NCBI GenBank assembly: GCA_001778635.1
Contig: MFHO01000010.1
Coordinates: 33,418 to 66,770, forward strand
Direction: 5' to 3'
DNA length: 33,353 nucleotides
Origin: Candidatus Giovannonibacteria bacterium RIFCSPHIGHO2_02_FULL_45_13
GTDB lineage: Bacteria > Patescibacteriota > Minisyncoccia > UBA11713 > 2-01-FULL-45-33
Shown: positions 1 through 8,423 of the stretch, in pieces
Position numbering within the stretch: position 1 is the first letter of the stretch
Layout: each line of letters begins with the position of its first letter
The notes under the pieces: model-generated
What the model was told of the DNA's origin: nothing
Databases searched by the model: none
The model's input: the letters and a program-made list of their open reading frames with translations, nothing else
Translations under genes and position numbers: made by a program

Positions 1-27
1 CGTCGATAATGCCTGTGGATACCGCTA

Positions 28-55
28 TTGACACGATTTATCAGCTTGCTATAAT
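28..55 (+). promoter_or_regulatory. Consensus sigma70-type promoter with no gene behind it
   Basis: A perfect TTGACA (28-33) and a perfect TATAAT (50-55) are separated by 16 bp. Transcription would run rightward from about 62, toward the hairpin at 86-106 and then antisense to the PemK/MazF-like gene. I see no plus-strand ORF to match it, so it may drive a small or antisense RNA, or be a remnant. The motif is directly visible; its function is inference. Confidence 0.6.
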
Positions 56-85
56 GAAAGTACAATTTGGGATTTTCCCACTGAT

Positions 86-106
86 CCCCGCCTAAAAAGG
101 GCGGGG
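86..106. terminator. GC-rich hairpin beyond the toxin gene
   Basis: CCCCGCC and GGCGGGG form a 7-bp stem around a short A-rich loop, 8 bases past the stop of the PemK/MazF-like gene. Neither strand has a clean U-run directly after the stem, so it is a weak terminator candidate. It could also end the transcript from the promoter at 28-55. The sequence resembles the hairpin at 24117-24145 (shared CCCCGCCTAAA). Confidence 0.4.
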
Positions 107-114
107 TGACGATT

Positions 115-516
115 TTATGAGCCGTAAAACTTCAAAAATTCTTCTTTAACTTTCTTAAAATCAACGCCATCTAATTCGCCGATTCTATTGGTAAGGCGTT
201 TTTTATCCAAAATCCTTGCCTGATTCAGCATTATCCAGCGTTTTTCCTTATGGATTGTAATTTCTACATACCAGCTACCCCGTTTTTCCTGCTTGGTAAT
301 GGGCAGTCCCAAAAAAGAATTACCAGTCAATTTGCGAAAAACCAGAACCGGCCTGCGGAATTTTTCTCCTTTTCCGAACATTTCCTCACCTAAATTTATT
401 CCTAAACTGCACCACCAAATATCTCCCTGCTTAAAAATTATTTTGGTTTCCTTTCTCCACAAAACCGATTTTAGTTTGCACCAATCTTGCAAAGTTTTTA
501 TATAATCGGCGATCAT
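115..516 (-). CDS. PemK/MazF-family toxin-like protein
   Basis: A 133-aa protein with the PemK/MazF signature: an FKQGDIWW strand near residues 28-35, then RRPVLVF (about 54-60), a central SFLGLPIT strand and a conserved C-terminal ARILDKKRL segment. Family members are sequence-specific mRNA endoribonucleases of toxin-antitoxin modules. The first ~27 residues extend beyond the usual MazF start and are helical. No antitoxin gene lies immediately upstream on the same strand; the preceding gene is a membrane protein. A consensus promoter at 28-55 points antisense into this gene. Family call is fairly secure; toxicity and RNA target are not shown by sequence. Confidence 0.72.
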   Translation of the reverse strand: MIADYIKTLQDWCKLKSVLWRKETKIIFKQGDIWWCSLGINLGEEMFGKGEKFRRPVLVFRKLTGNSFLGLPITKQEKRGSWYVEITIHKEKRWIMLNQARILDKKRLTNRIGELDGVDFKKVKEEFLKFYGS

Positions 517-551
517 TTACAAACCTTATCAAACCCCTCGCATGTTTTCAA

Positions 552-1040
552 TTATAAAAAAATAACTCCGAAAATCGGGAGGATTGTCCACCATTTGGCG
601 ATTACAGGGTCGGCAAAAAGCTTAAGGACAGAAGACGAAAGATTTAGAGTATTATTTTTAATCAGTTCCGCCGGAGCCAGCGACAAAATTGACGCCGCAA
701 GAAACCCGGCCGCTAAAACGGCGAGCAAAATAATTTCCCACCAAACGCAGTTATCGTGCGCTTGCCTGGCAAACGCGCGGGATAAAAAGAGCGCTAAAAG
801 CAAAAGCGCCGCCAAAAAAATACCCGCTCTGAACATAAAAATCTCATTCGGAGCGCGTCCGCCTAAAATAGAATCAATCGGGAAATAAGGAAAAATCACA
901 AGCAAAACGTAAAGCGCGAGCATTGTAAGCGCCATTTTTTTCTTGCCTCCCGAAATCCCCCAAAAAAATCCAGCCGCTACAAGCATCAAAACAAACACCA
1001 TATCCCACGCGGGGTTCTTGAGCATAGATAAGTATGTCAT
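552..1040 (-). CDS. Small multi-pass membrane protein, unknown function
   Basis: A 162-aa very hydrophobic protein with about four or five predicted membrane helices (roughly residues 10-28, 36-52, 67-86, 101-122 and the C-terminal end), separated by short charged loops such as GGKKK. No recognised motif. It starts 9 bases after the dnaJ stop codon, so it probably sits at the tail of the heat-shock transcript, though this may be incidental. I do not recognise the family. Confidence 0.6.
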   Translation of the reverse strand: MTYLSMLKNPAWDMVFVLMLVAAGFFWGISGGKKKMALTMLALYVLLVIFPYFPIDSILGGRAPNEIFMFRAGIFLAALLLLALFLSRAFARQAHDNCVWWEIILLAVLAAGFLAASILSLAPAELIKNNTLNLSSSVLKLFADPVIAKWWTILPIFGVIFL

Positions 1041-1049
1041 ATGCCTCTA

Positions 1050-2120
1050 TTATAAGCCTTCTTTCTCCAAATCCGAAAGGAGTTTTTTGGCTTGCGGTGA
1101 AAGTCTTTTTGGAAGTTTTGGATAGAGGCGGATTAAAAGATCGCCGCGTTGAGCGCGCGCTTTCGAAACTCCTTTTCCGCGAAGGCGCAGAAAGTCGCCG
1201 GATTTTGAAAGCTCCGGAATGCGCACAGAAATTTTGCCATCCAGAGTATCAATAGTTTCTTCTCCGCCCAAAAGCATGCGAGAAACAGGCAAATGCAAAT
1301 CCATCAAAATATCATACCCCTCGCGCCGGAAAATATGGTGCGGTAAAACATGGATTCTAACATAGAGGTCCCCTGCTTGGCCTTTGGAAACTTCCTCCCC
1401 CAAACCGGTAAGTTTTATCGCCTCTCCATCGCGGATTCCGGGAGGAATCACTATTTCAATGCCTTGAGATTGCCTTAAAACTCCAGCTCCGCGACACTGC
1501 TTGCAAGCGCGCTCCGGCGCCTCACCGCGCCCGCGGCAATGAGAACATTCTGCAAGAGAGGTGAAAGAACCAAAAAGCGAACGGCGCGTTTCGCGAACAG
1601 TGCCAGTACCCTGACAAGTCGCGCATTTTTTCAGGCCTGTCCCCGGCTCTGCGCCAGCACCTCCACAAATTTCACATTTTGATGTTTTTTCAATAACAAC
1701 GCTACGATTTCCGCCAAAAACGGATTCTTGGAACGAAATATCAATGCCCAGAGAGATATCACTGCCGCGCTTTTGACGCCGAGCGCCCGTTCTGCCGAAA
1801 CCACCAAATCCGCCAAGAAAATCTTCAAAAATATCGCCAAGGTCGGCGCCGAACCCGCCTTCAAAGCCAGAAAAATCGAATCCTCTGAAACCTCCGGCTC
1901 CGCCTTGCTGTGAAAAAGTTTGCCCGAACTGATCATATTGCCGTCTTTTCTGATCGTCTCCCAACACCTGATAGGCTTCATTGATTTCTTTAAATTTTTT
2001 CTCATCACCCCCTTTTTTATCCGGATGATGCTCATGCGCCAACTTTCTGTACGCTTTTTTGATTTCCTCCTGCGACGCACCATTCTTCACCCCCAAAATT
2101 TCGTAGTAGTTTTTAGACAT
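1050..2120 (-). CDS. dnaJ: Chaperone protein DnaJ (Hsp40)
   Basis: A 356-aa full-length type I J-protein, the co-chaperone that delivers substrates to DnaK and stimulates its ATPase. Visible parts: N-terminal J domain with the HPD triad (HEHHPDKK, about residue 32), a Gly/Phe-rich linker, a zinc-binding region with four CxxCxGxG-type repeats ([32 protein letters not shown]), and the C-terminal substrate-binding beta domains. The last gene of the hrcA-grpE-dnaK-dnaJ order, but separated from dnaK by a 121-aa ORF. A candidate internal promoter precedes it. Confidence 0.97.
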   Translation of the reverse strand: MSKNYYEILGVKNGASQEEIKKAYRKLAHEHHPDKKGGDEKKFKEINEAYQVLGDDQKRRQYDQFGQTFSQQGGAGGFRGFDFSGFEGGFGADLGDIFEDFLGGFGGFGRTGARRQKRGSDISLGIDISFQESVFGGNRSVVIEKTSKCEICGGAGAEPGTGLKKCATCQGTGTVRETRRSLFGSFTSLAECSHCRGRGEAPERACKQCRGAGVLRQSQGIEIVIPPGIRDGEAIKLTGLGEEVSKGQAGDLYVRIHVLPHHIFRREGYDILMDLHLPVSRMLLGGEETIDTLDGKISVRIPELSKSGDFLRLRGKGVSKARAQRGDLLIRLYPKLPKRLSPQAKKLLSDLEKEGL

Positions 2121-2134
2121 GATTTATGCTGCTG

Positions 2135-2164
2135 ATTATAAACTGGTTTTAATCCTCGATCCAA
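2135..2164 (-). promoter_or_regulatory. Candidate internal promoter before dnaJ
   Basis: On the minus strand TTGGAT (2159-2164) lies 18 bp before a perfect TATAAT (2135-2140), 14 bases upstream of the dnaJ ATG. It overlaps the end of the 121-aa ORF. It could give dnaJ CIRCE-independent expression. The -35 is only partly conserved, so this is tentative. Confidence 0.4.
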
Positions 2165-2514
2165 AAATTTAAATACCGTTCCTCAACTCCGTGTTTTGCC
2201 GCGTACTCTCTACACTTTTTGTATTCTTTTGATTTTAACTCTTTCTCTAGCGGCATTTTAAATATTTTCTCCGGCAAAACAACGTACAGTATTTTCTTAT
2301 TCCAAAAATGTGCGTACCAAGCATCTTTCATCTCTCTAGCAAAAATGTTGAGCGTTTTGTTAACGTCTTTATCAGTTATCTTTAACTTAAAATCATGCCA
2401 AATCGGGACTGGGGGATATTCTGGATGGCGTTCAACAATAACCTTAATCTTATCGAATTTATTTAAAACCGTTGGATTTTTTAACGATTCTGACAAAACA
2501 AATCCTTTAAACAT
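2149..2514 (-). CDS. Hypothetical protein between dnaK and dnaJ
   Basis: A 121-aa protein starting MFKGFVLSESL. The ATG lies one base after the dnaK stop codon (TAACATG), which decides this start over an upstream in-frame one inside dnaK. Soluble, rich in Lys and aromatic residues (PIWHDF, WYAHFW, YLNFWIED), with no signal peptide or membrane helix. I do not recognise a family. Its position makes it co-transcribed with the heat-shock genes, so a role in protein quality control is possible, but the DNA is more AT-rich than dnaK and it may simply be an inserted gene. Confidence 0.65.
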   Translation of the reverse strand: MFKGFVLSESLKNPTVLNKFDKIKVIVERHPEYPPVPIWHDFKLKITDKDVNKTLNIFAREMKDAWYAHFWNKKILYVVLPEKIFKMPLEKELKSKEYKKCREYAAKHGVEERYLNFWIED

Positions 2515-2515
2515 G

Positions 2516-4411
2516 TTACTTTTTCTCCCCGTCCACATCTTTATAATCTGCGTCCTTAACGTCAGGCCCTTTATCTTCCGGTTTTTCGCCCTGCTTATAC
2601 ATCGCTTCGCCGATTTTGGAGAGAGATTGCGCCAAGGCGGTTTCTGCGTTGCGGATTTCAGAAACATTATTGCCATCTTTTGCTTTTTTTAACACCTCTA
2701 TTTTTTGATTAACCTCGTCTTTAACAGCCTGATCTACTTTACCTGCCTTGCCGTCAGGCAGGTCTCCTGCATCTCTCAAAGATTTCTCCGCCGTATAAAC
2801 CAATGCGTCTGCGCGGTTTTTGGCCTCAATTAATTCTTTCTTTTTTCTATCCTCATCAACATGCAACTCCGCATCTTTTTTCATTTTCTCGATTTCATCT
2901 TTAGATAGTCCAGTGGAAGCTTCGATGCGAATTGATTGTTCCTTGTTTGTCGCCTTATCCTTGGCTTTCACCGACAAAATTCCGTTGGCATCAATGTCAA
3001 AAGATACCTCAACCTGCGGCATGCCTCTGGGAGAGGGCGGGATCCCGTCCAAAATAAACCGCCCCAAAGTTTTGTTGTCCGCGGCCATCTCGCGCTCGCC
3101 CTGCAAAACATGTATTTCCACAGACGTTTGGTTATCAGCAGCGGTTGAAAAAACCTGCGTCCGCGCAACCGGCACTGTCGTATTTTTTTCAACAATTCTC
3201 GTCATAACCCCTCCCAAAGTCTCAATCCCAAGCGAGAGCGGCGTAACATCCAATAACAAAACATCTTTTACATCCCCCTGCAAAATCCCCCCTTGCACAG
3301 CAGCGCCAACCGCTACAACTTCATCCGGGTTAATGGAGAGATTAGCCTCTTTTCCAAAAAGGTTTTTTATTCCTTCCTGAATTGCAGGCATTCTAGTCTG
3401 CCCTCCCACCAGAACGATCTCATCAATATCTTTTAATTCAAATTTGGCTTCGCGGACAACATTTTTGGTAATTTCAAAAGATTTCTCCAAATAATCTCTC
3501 ACCAAATCCTCAAGTTTGGCGCGAGCAAGCTTCATAAGCAAATGCCTGGGGCCGGAGGCGTCTGAAGTGATGAAAGGAATATTTATTTCCGTTTCCAGCG
3601 CGGTTGACAACTCGTGTTTCGCTTTTTCCGCAGCCTCTCTAAGACGTTGGAGGGCCAGCGGATCTTTGGTTATATCAACTCCGCTTTCTTTTTTAAATTC
3701 GCTGCCGATATAGCCGATGAGCTTTTGGTCAATGTCATCTCCGCCTAAATGCGTATCCCCGCCTGTCGCTTTCACTTCAATAGTATCTGCGGTAATTTCC
3801 AAAACGGATAGATCAAAAGTCCCGCCGCCGAAATCATAGACCACAATTTGCTCATTTTTTTTCTTGTCTAAACCGTAAGCCAAAGCGGCCGCAGTAGGCT
3901 CATTTAAAATTCTGCGGACTTTAAACCCCGCGATTTCTCCGGCCGCTTTTGTGGCTTGGCGCTGCGAATCATCAAAGTACGCCGGCACTGTTATTATGGC
4001 CTCCTCAATTTTATCGCCGAGTTTGGCTTCGGCGTCCGCTTTCAGCTTTGCAAGCACCATCGCGGACACCTCTTCGGGTCTGTACCATTTTTCATTAATT
4101 TTAACGTCAACCCCGCCGTTTTGTGATTCGCGCATTTCGTAAGGAAGCAGGGTTTTGTCGCGCTTGACCTCCGAATCGCTAAATTTGCGTCCTATCAAAC
4201 GCTTCACAGAAAAAATTGTGTTTTTGGGGTTTGTGACAGCTTGGCGCTTAGCCAAAATACCAGTCAGCCTTTCTCCGGCTTTTGAAAAAGCAACAACGGA
4301 CGGAGTCGTGCGGACCCCCTCCGCGTTTTCCAATATTTTCGGAACTCCTCCCTCGACAATCGCCATCGCCGAGTTGGTTGTTCCTAAGTCTATCCCAAGT
4401 ATTTTTGCCAT
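2516..4411 (-). CDS. dnaK: Chaperone protein DnaK (Hsp70)
   Basis: A 631-aa ATP-dependent Hsp70 chaperone. The nucleotide-binding domain has GIDLGTTNS at the N-terminus, a central [14 protein letters not shown], and [11 protein letters not shown]; the linker [13 protein letters not shown] and a beta substrate-binding domain follow, then a helical lid ending in an acidic tail. The lid region carries DLPDGKAG, encoded by a 23-bp palindrome (2741-2763) that looks like an inserted element. Co-operonic with hrcA and grpE upstream; presumably HrcA/CIRCE controlled. Confidence 0.98.
   Translation of the reverse strand: MAKILGIDLGTTNSAMAIVEGGVPKILENAEGVRTTPSVVAFSKAGERLTGILAKRQAVTNPKNTIFSVKRLIGRKFSDSEVKRDKTLLPYEMRESQNGGVDVKINEKWYRPEEVSAMVLAKLKADAEAKLGDKIEEAIITVPAYFDDSQRQATKAAGEIAGFKVRRILNEPTAAALAYGLDKKKNEQIVVYDFGGGTFDLSVLEITADTIEVKATGGDTHLGGDDIDQKLIGYIGSEFKKESGVDITKDPLALQRLREAAEKAKHELSTALETEINIPFITSDASGPRHLLMKLARAKLEDLVRDYLEKSFEITKNVVREAKFELKDIDEIVLVGGQTRMPAIQEGIKNLFGKEANLSINPDEVVAVGAAVQGGILQGDVKDVLLLDVTPLSLGIETLGGVMTRIVEKNTTVPVARTQVFSTAADNQTSVEIHVLQGEREMAADNKTLGRFILDGIPPSPRGMPQVEVSFDIDANGILSVKAKDKATNKEQSIRIEASTGLSKDEIEKMKKDAELHVDEDRKKKELIEAKNRADALVYTAEKSLRDAGDLPDGKAGKVDQAVKDEVNQKIEVLKKAKDGNNVSEIRNAETALAQSLSKIGEAMYKQGEKPEDKGPDVKDADYKDVDGEKK
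2741..2763. repeat. Palindromic element inside dnaK
   Basis: Seven-bp arms ACCTGCC and GGCAGGT flank a 9-base loop. Read on the minus strand the element encodes DLPDGKAG in the variable lid region of DnaK, where insertions are tolerated. It has the same design as the other in-frame palindromes here (aspS, murA, trmD, pcm). Confidence 0.6.
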
Positions 4412-4442
4412 GAAATTATAATACTAATCTACTAATTTTATT

Positions 4443-4491
4443 CGAATGATACGAATATACAAATTGATTTGTTGCATTTGCATATCATTCG
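4443..4491. repeat. Inverted repeat in the grpE-dnaK junction
   Basis: CGAATGATA (4443-4451) and TATCATTCG (4483-4491) can pair across a 31-base interval that itself contains ACAAAT/ATTTGT. The right arm overlaps the grpE stop codon. In the polycistronic mRNA this would be a hairpin just upstream of the dnaK start, possibly affecting processing or translation of dnaK. A weak promoter-like pair (TTGTAT-N16-TAAAAT on the minus strand) also lies here. Confidence 0.45.
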
Positions 4492-4985
4492 TTGATTTGA
4501 ATTTCATAATGCCCAACTTTTACTTTTGATGGGCGCAGGACCCGGTTATAAATAGTGTATCCTTTTTGTAGCTCTTCTAAAACCGCACCGTCTTTTTCTT
4601 TTTCTGAAACCTCAACTTGCTCTAAAGCCTCATGATAAAGCGGATCAAATTTTGCGCCCCTGGCCTCTATTGGTTCTACTCCATCTCTTTTTAAAATTTC
4701 CCTAAGCTGCGCATAAATATGTTTATCGCCGGCAATTTCTAAAGAATCAGCCACAGCCAGCATTTCCCGCAAAACCTTCTCCGCCGCGAATTTCACGAAT
4801 TCCGCACGTGCTTTTTCCTCGTCTTTTCTCGCGTTTATAAAATCTGCCTTCGCCCTCTGCCAACCAGCCAAATATTCCCCTTTTTCTTTTTCGCATGCTT
4901 TCAAATTTTCACGCAACTTTTTTAATTTATCAACCAGCCCCTCCTCTTCTATAACTTCGTTTTCAATGCTTTCCTCGTCTGGCAT
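4485..4985 (-). CDS. grpE: Nucleotide exchange factor GrpE
   Basis: A 166-aa GrpE, the ADP/ATP exchange factor of DnaK. An acidic N-terminal tail is followed by the long coiled-coil dimerisation helix ([20 protein letters not shown] to about residue 70) and the C-terminal beta domain with [22 protein letters not shown] and the conserved LRPSKVKVG end. It overlaps the end of hrcA by 23 bases and precedes dnaK, the standard order. Confidence 0.96.
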   Translation of the reverse strand: MPDEESIENEVIEEEGLVDKLKKLRENLKACEKEKGEYLAGWQRAKADFINARKDEEKARAEFVKFAAEKVLREMLAVADSLEIAGDKHIYAQLREILKRDGVEPIEARGAKFDPLYHEALEQVEVSEKEKDGAVLEELQKGYTIYNRVLRPSKVKVGHYEIQINE

Positions 4986-5691
4986 GTTTTTTATTCTTAC
5001 TTTTAATATCCTTTGCCGCGTATTTTAAAACCGACGCGGCTTTTTCGTAATTCATTCGTTTGGGTCCGGCAGAGAAAACGGCGCATCTCCCCAATTCATC
5101 GTCATCAAAAAATACACTTGCTATTCCGAATCCGCTGACGCGAAAAGTTGGTTCATAATCAAACTTTGCGTTTTTTTTCAGCTCCAGCAAATTGCTTTCC
5201 ATGTTTTCTGCAAAATCCGCGAACTCGGCGGCTAAATTACGTTCCTCGAACTCCGGGGAACGCAAAACTTCAGACATGCCTCTTGCAAAAAATTTTTCTT
5301 CGGTGTCCAAAAGGCCAACGCCAGAAAAAAGTTTAAGATGGCCGGCAATCGCGCGCGAAAGCTCATCAAAAGCAAAGCCTGTCTCTTGCTCCATATTCTC
5401 AAAAATTTTATCAATGCGCGCGCAGAGCTCTGCTTCCGGCTGTCTCACAGACATTAAATGCCCGATAAAATAGCGATAACCTTTTTCGGTTGGCGCCCTT
5501 CCAGCGGAAGTATACGGCTGGTAAAGATATCCTTCTTTGTCCAGCGCGAGCATCGTATTGCGAATGGTCGCCGGGCTTACCTCCAACTTCAAACCTCCAA
5601 CCACCATGTTAGAAGATATCGGAAAAGCGGTGTGGACATAATCCCGCACAATAAACCCTAAAATATCCTCTTTTCTCTGATCTAGTCTCAT
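4963..5691 (-). CDS. hrcA: Heat-inducible transcription repressor HrcA (short form)
   Basis: A 242-aa HrcA, repressor of class I heat-shock genes through CIRCE. The N-terminal winged helix is clear ([22 protein letters not shown], then [36 protein letters not shown], here written as separate segments). The rest is about 100 residues shorter than the usual ~340 aa, so the central inserted domain appears reduced. A perfect CIRCE lies 48 bases upstream of the start, implying autoregulation. It leads hrcA-grpE-dnaK-dnaJ. Confidence 0.92.
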   Translation of the reverse strand: MRLDQRKEDILGFIVRDYVHTAFPISSNMVVGGLKLEVSPATIRNTMLALDKEGYLYQPYTSAGRAPTEKGYRYFIGHLMSVRQPEAELCARIDKIFENMEQETGFAFDELSRAIAGHLKLFSGVGLLDTEEKFFARGMSEVLRSPEFEERNLAAEFADFAENMESNLLELKKNAKFDYEPTFRVSGFGIASVFFDDDELGRCAVFSAGPKRMNYEKAASVLKYAAKDIKSKNKKHARRGKH

Positions 5692-5727
5692 TTTTTCGTA
5701 CTATTCGTAAAAATTCGTACTTTCGTA

Positions 5728-5756
5728 ATCTTAGCAAATTAGCACTCTCTCTGCAA
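5728..5756 (-). promoter_or_regulatory. Promoter of the hrcA operon
   Basis: On the minus strand TTGCAG (5751-5756) is 17 bp from TAAGAT (5728-5733). The -35 falls in the spacer of CIRCE and the right CIRCE arm sits between -35 and -10, so HrcA binding would directly block RNA polymerase. The transcribed leader carries four TACGAA repeats. The same TAAGAT -10 is used before infA. Confidence 0.6.
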
Positions 5757-5765
5757 GAGTGCTAA
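5739..5765. promoter_or_regulatory. CIRCE operator (HrcA binding site)
   Basis: Exact match to the CIRCE consensus, TTAGCACTC-N9-GAGTGCTAA, upstream of hrcA. Known as the HrcA binding site that controls groE and dnaK operons in many bacteria. It predicts heat-shock induction of the whole operon. Confidence 0.95.
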
Positions 5766-5797
5766 CGTATGAAAATCAATCTGGTTTCGAACACAAT

Positions 5798-6211
5798 TTA
5801 CCGTTTCGCCCACTGCGGGGCCTTCCTTGCTTTTTTGAGGCCGAATTTGCGACGTTCTTTCATCCGCGGGTCGCGTTTTAAAAAGCCGAGTTGTTTTAAA
5901 GTTTTTCTGTACAAAGGATCGGCTTTTAAAAGCGCGCGGGCGATGCCCATTCGCAAGGCTTCAGCCTGCGAATGAATTCCGCCGCCTTTTATCTTTGCAG
6001 TAACCTTAAACGCGCCTTCTTGGCGCACGGCTCGCAAAGCGTCTTCGGAGATTTTTTTAAGAGTCGGGGTCGGGAAATAAACAGCATGAAGCTTATCGTT
6101 TACTAAAATATTTTCTTTGCCGGTTTTGTCTTGAAAAAGCCTCACACGAGCCACAGAGGTCTTGCGCCGGCCAACAGCTTCAAAATATTTAGCGCTATCT
6201 GTCTTCGCCAT
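5798..6211 (-). CDS. rpsI: 30S ribosomal protein S9 (uS9)
   Basis: A 137-aa uS9 with YFEAVGRRKTSVARVRLF near the start, the GGGIHSQAEALRMGIARAL core, and the conserved basic tail ending APQWAKR, which reaches the P-site tRNA in the ribosome (the usual ending is QFSKR). Overlaps the end of rplM by 17 bases; the L13-S9 pair is universal. Last gene of the ribosomal operon. Confidence 0.97.
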   Translation of the reverse strand: MAKTDSAKYFEAVGRRKTSVARVRLFQDKTGKENILVNDKLHAVYFPTPTLKKISEDALRAVRQEGAFKVTAKIKGGGIHSQAEALRMGIARALLKADPLYRKTLKQLGFLKRDPRMKERRKFGLKKARKAPQWAKR

Positions 6212-6554
6212 GATAAATAATTAAATTTTTAATCATTCCCTTTTTCAAACGATTCCTTGGAAGCATTCCGGAAATGGCGCGGCGCAAAACTTCGCGCTTG
6301 TCCTTTTTTGCCACCTCCAAAGCACTTATAGTTTTTCTACCGCTTGGATAGCCAGAATAGCGCGCGTAAAAACTGTTTTTTAGTCTTTTTTCGGAAAAAT
6401 TTATCTTGTCAACGTTTTTTACGATCACTTTGGGTAACACTGTCCGGTGCGGCAGAAAATCCGCGTCAGTTTTTCCGCGCAAAGCCAAAGCTATGTTGGA
6501 CGCAACCCGCCCTAATTTTTTATTCGCAGCATCTATAATTATTTCGCGTTTCAT
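6195..6554 (-). CDS. rplM: 50S ribosomal protein L13 (uL13)
   Basis: A 119-aa uL13: IIDAANKKLGRVASNIALALRGK at the N-terminus (given in part), the KINFSEKRLKNSFYARYSGYPSG core and MLPRNRLKKGMIKNLIIYHG near the end. Slightly shorter than the usual ~142 aa. ATGA overlap with rplQ upstream indicates translational coupling. Confidence 0.96.
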   Translation of the reverse strand: MKREIIIDAANKKLGRVASNIALALRGKTDADFLPHRTVLPKVIVKNVDKINFSEKRLKNSFYARYSGYPSGRKTISALEVAKKDKREVLRRAISGMLPRNRLKKGMIKNLIIYHGEDR

Positions 6555-6859
6555 ACGAATTCTATAATTGCCATCTTGGCTGCGTCGCTCTTCCGCGGCA
6601 AGAGTTTTATAATGCGCGTATACCCGCCCTTTCTTTCTCGATATTTTGGAGCAATTTCTTTAATGAGTTTTTTCGCGGCCTCCGCAGAAAGAAACTTGCT
6701 TGACTTTTCAGCGCGCGTAACCAGCTTTTCGGCAACTCCGCGCAATTCCTTAGCCCGCGCAAGCGTTGTTTTTATTTTGCCCCTCATAATCAAGGCCTCC
6801 GCAAGACTTTTAAGAAATGCCCGCCTTTGATTTTTTTCGCGGTGGAATTTGCGCGCCAT
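6551..6859 (-). CDS. rplQ: 50S ribosomal protein L17 (bL17)
   Basis: A 102-aa bL17 with the family start MARKFHREKNQRRAFLKSL, a central GKIKTTLARAKELRGVAEKL and the C-terminal GYTRIIKLLPRKSDAAKMA. Lies 10 bases after rpoA, the classic rpoA-rplQ order. Confidence 0.96.
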   Translation of the reverse strand: MARKFHREKNQRRAFLKSLAEALIMRGKIKTTLARAKELRGVAEKLVTRAEKSSKFLSAEAAKKLIKEIAPKYRERKGGYTRIIKLLPRKSDAAKMAIIEFV

Positions 6860-6869
6860 TGTTAATCGC

Positions 6870-7805
6870 TTACTCTCTTAATGCTAATCCCAATTTTGCC
6901 AAGGCTTTTTTTATTTCCGAAACAGCTTTATCGCCTATTCCTTCCAGCTCTTTAATTTCGGCTTCTGAGTTTAGCGCGATATCTTCCGGCAATCCAATTC
7001 CGGCAGCTAAAAGAGCGTTTTTGGTTCTTGCGGAAAGCTTCATGCCTGCGAATTTTTTCTCAACTATTTCTTTGCCGGCCTCGCTGCCACGGACAGGCTC
7101 TTCGCTCTTTTCATCGCTTACGAAAATATCCAGTTGCTCAATTTGTTTTTTCATAATCACAAGAGCCTGTTTGAAAGCTTCGCGAGGAGAAATTGTCCCA
7201 TCGGTTTCTATAAACAATCTCACAAGATTATAATCCGTGCGGTCGCCAACGCGCATATTTTCAACTTCGTATGTGGCCCTGCGAATCGGCGTGAATATCG
7301 CGTCTAAGACAAGAGTGCCGACTGAAACTTTGTCTTTCATCAATTCTTCAGACGGCACAAATCCAATTCCTTTTTCAATTATCAATTCCGCGATAAAACG
7401 CGCGCCTTTGTCGGTTAAAGTAGCGATATGCTGATCGCGGTTTAAAAGTTCCAATTGGGTTGGGCATTTTACGTCCTTGCCTTTTATTTCTTTCGCGCCT
7501 TTTGCGTCTAAAACCGCTGTCTCCGGCCCGTCTCCGTGCAGCTTAAACCGCAATTGTTTTAAATTTAACAAAATCGTGACAACGTCTTCCAAAACGCCCG
7601 GAAGCGTCATAAATTCATTACTGGCCCCTTCAATCTTCGCGCGAGTTACCGCGGCGCCCGGCAAAGAAGAAAGTAAAATTCTCCGCAGCGAATTGCCGAT
7701 AGTGTGCCCGTACCCCGGGTAAAAGCCTTCTAGCTCGTAGACCCCCTTACTCTCATTTTCCGAAACGACCTTGGTATGCACCGGAGAAACAATATTGTAG
7801 TCCAT
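6870..7805 (-). CDS. rpoA: DNA-directed RNA polymerase subunit alpha
   Basis: A 311-aa alpha subunit. The N-terminal domain that dimerises and binds beta/beta-prime shows YGHTIGNSLRRILLSSLPG and LILNLKQLRF-type strands; after a flexible linker (about 225-245) comes the helix-hairpin-helix C-terminal domain (LSARTKNALLAAGI, then ELEGIGDKAVSEIKKAL), which contacts UP elements and activators. Between rpsD and rplQ as expected. Confidence 0.98.
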   Translation of the reverse strand: MDYNIVSPVHTKVVSENESKGVYELEGFYPGYGHTIGNSLRRILLSSLPGAAVTRAKIEGASNEFMTLPGVLEDVVTILLNLKQLRFKLHGDGPETAVLDAKGAKEIKGKDVKCPTQLELLNRDQHIATLTDKGARFIAELIIEKGIGFVPSEELMKDKVSVGTLVLDAIFTPIRRATYEVENMRVGDRTDYNLVRLFIETDGTISPREAFKQALVIMKKQIEQLDIFVSDEKSEEPVRGSEAGKEIVEKKFAGMKLSARTKNALLAAGIGLPEDIALNSEAEIKELEGIGDKAVSEIKKALAKLGLALRE

Positions 7806-7820
7806 AAAATAATAAAATCT

Positions 7821-8423
7821 TTAACGCGAGTAATATTCGACTATTGAACTTAAATTATATGATTTAATAAAATCTTCTGCTTGCGGCAGAGAAACGACTT
7901 TGCCTTTAAAATTTGTCTTATCCAATTCCAGCCAAGCCGGCGGGGCATATTTTTTAAGCGTCGCGCCTAAATCAACAAACAAAGCTCTCTGGCGGCTTAA
8001 AGAACGAATTTCTATTTCATCTCCGACTTTCAGCCTATGCGAAGGTATTGTCACTTTTTTGCCATTCACGATAACATGTCCGTGATTTACAATCTGCCTC
8101 GCCGCAGCCCTGGTTTGGGCAAAACCGAGGCGATAAGTAATATTATCCAACCTCATCTCCAAGCTTGCAACAACCGCTTCGCCAGTCGGCACAGAGCGCT
8201 GTGAAATTGCTCTTAGCACATAATTTCTGAATTGCCGCTCTCGTAGGCCGTAAAGAAATTTCACGCGCTGCTTGTCGCGCAATTGCGCCCCGAATTCTGA
8301 AAGTCCTCTTCGGAACGCTTTCCCGTGCACGCCGGGCGGATAGGGTTTGCGCTTATACGCGCACTTCTCTCGTCCGCACACGGACATACCCAATCTTCTG
8401 CATGTTTTACAATTAAGTCTCAT
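7821..8423 (-). CDS. rpsD: 30S ribosomal protein S4 (uS4)
   Basis: A 200-aa uS4, a primary 16S-binding protein. The N-terminus has CKTCRRLGMSVCGREKCAYKRKPYPPG, with four cysteines (CxxC...C...C) that suit the zinc-binding C+ form; the S4 RNA-binding domain follows (RLDNITYRLGFAQTRAAARQ, HGHVIVNGKKVTIPSHRL). ATGA overlap with rpsK. Confidence 0.97.
   Translation of the reverse strand: MRLNCKTCRRLGMSVCGREKCAYKRKPYPPGVHGKAFRRGLSEFGAQLRDKQRVKFLYGLRERQFRNYVLRAISQRSVPTGEAVVASLEMRLDNITYRLGFAQTRAAARQIVNHGHVIVNGKKVTIPSHRLKVGDEIEIRSLSRQRALFVDLGATLKKYAPPAWLELDKTNFKGKVVSLPQAEDFIKSYNLSSIVEYYSR

Noticed and set aside
2820-3380. 186-aa plus-strand reading frame opposite dnaK
   Set aside because: It mirrors the highly conserved DnaK coding frame, shows no start signal, and its Ser/Thr-rich translation is the usual antisense shadow.
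4415-4420. TATAAT just upstream of dnaK as a leaderless promoter
   Set aside because: Only 3 bases separate it from ATG, so transcription would begin inside the gene; no -35 at proper spacing.
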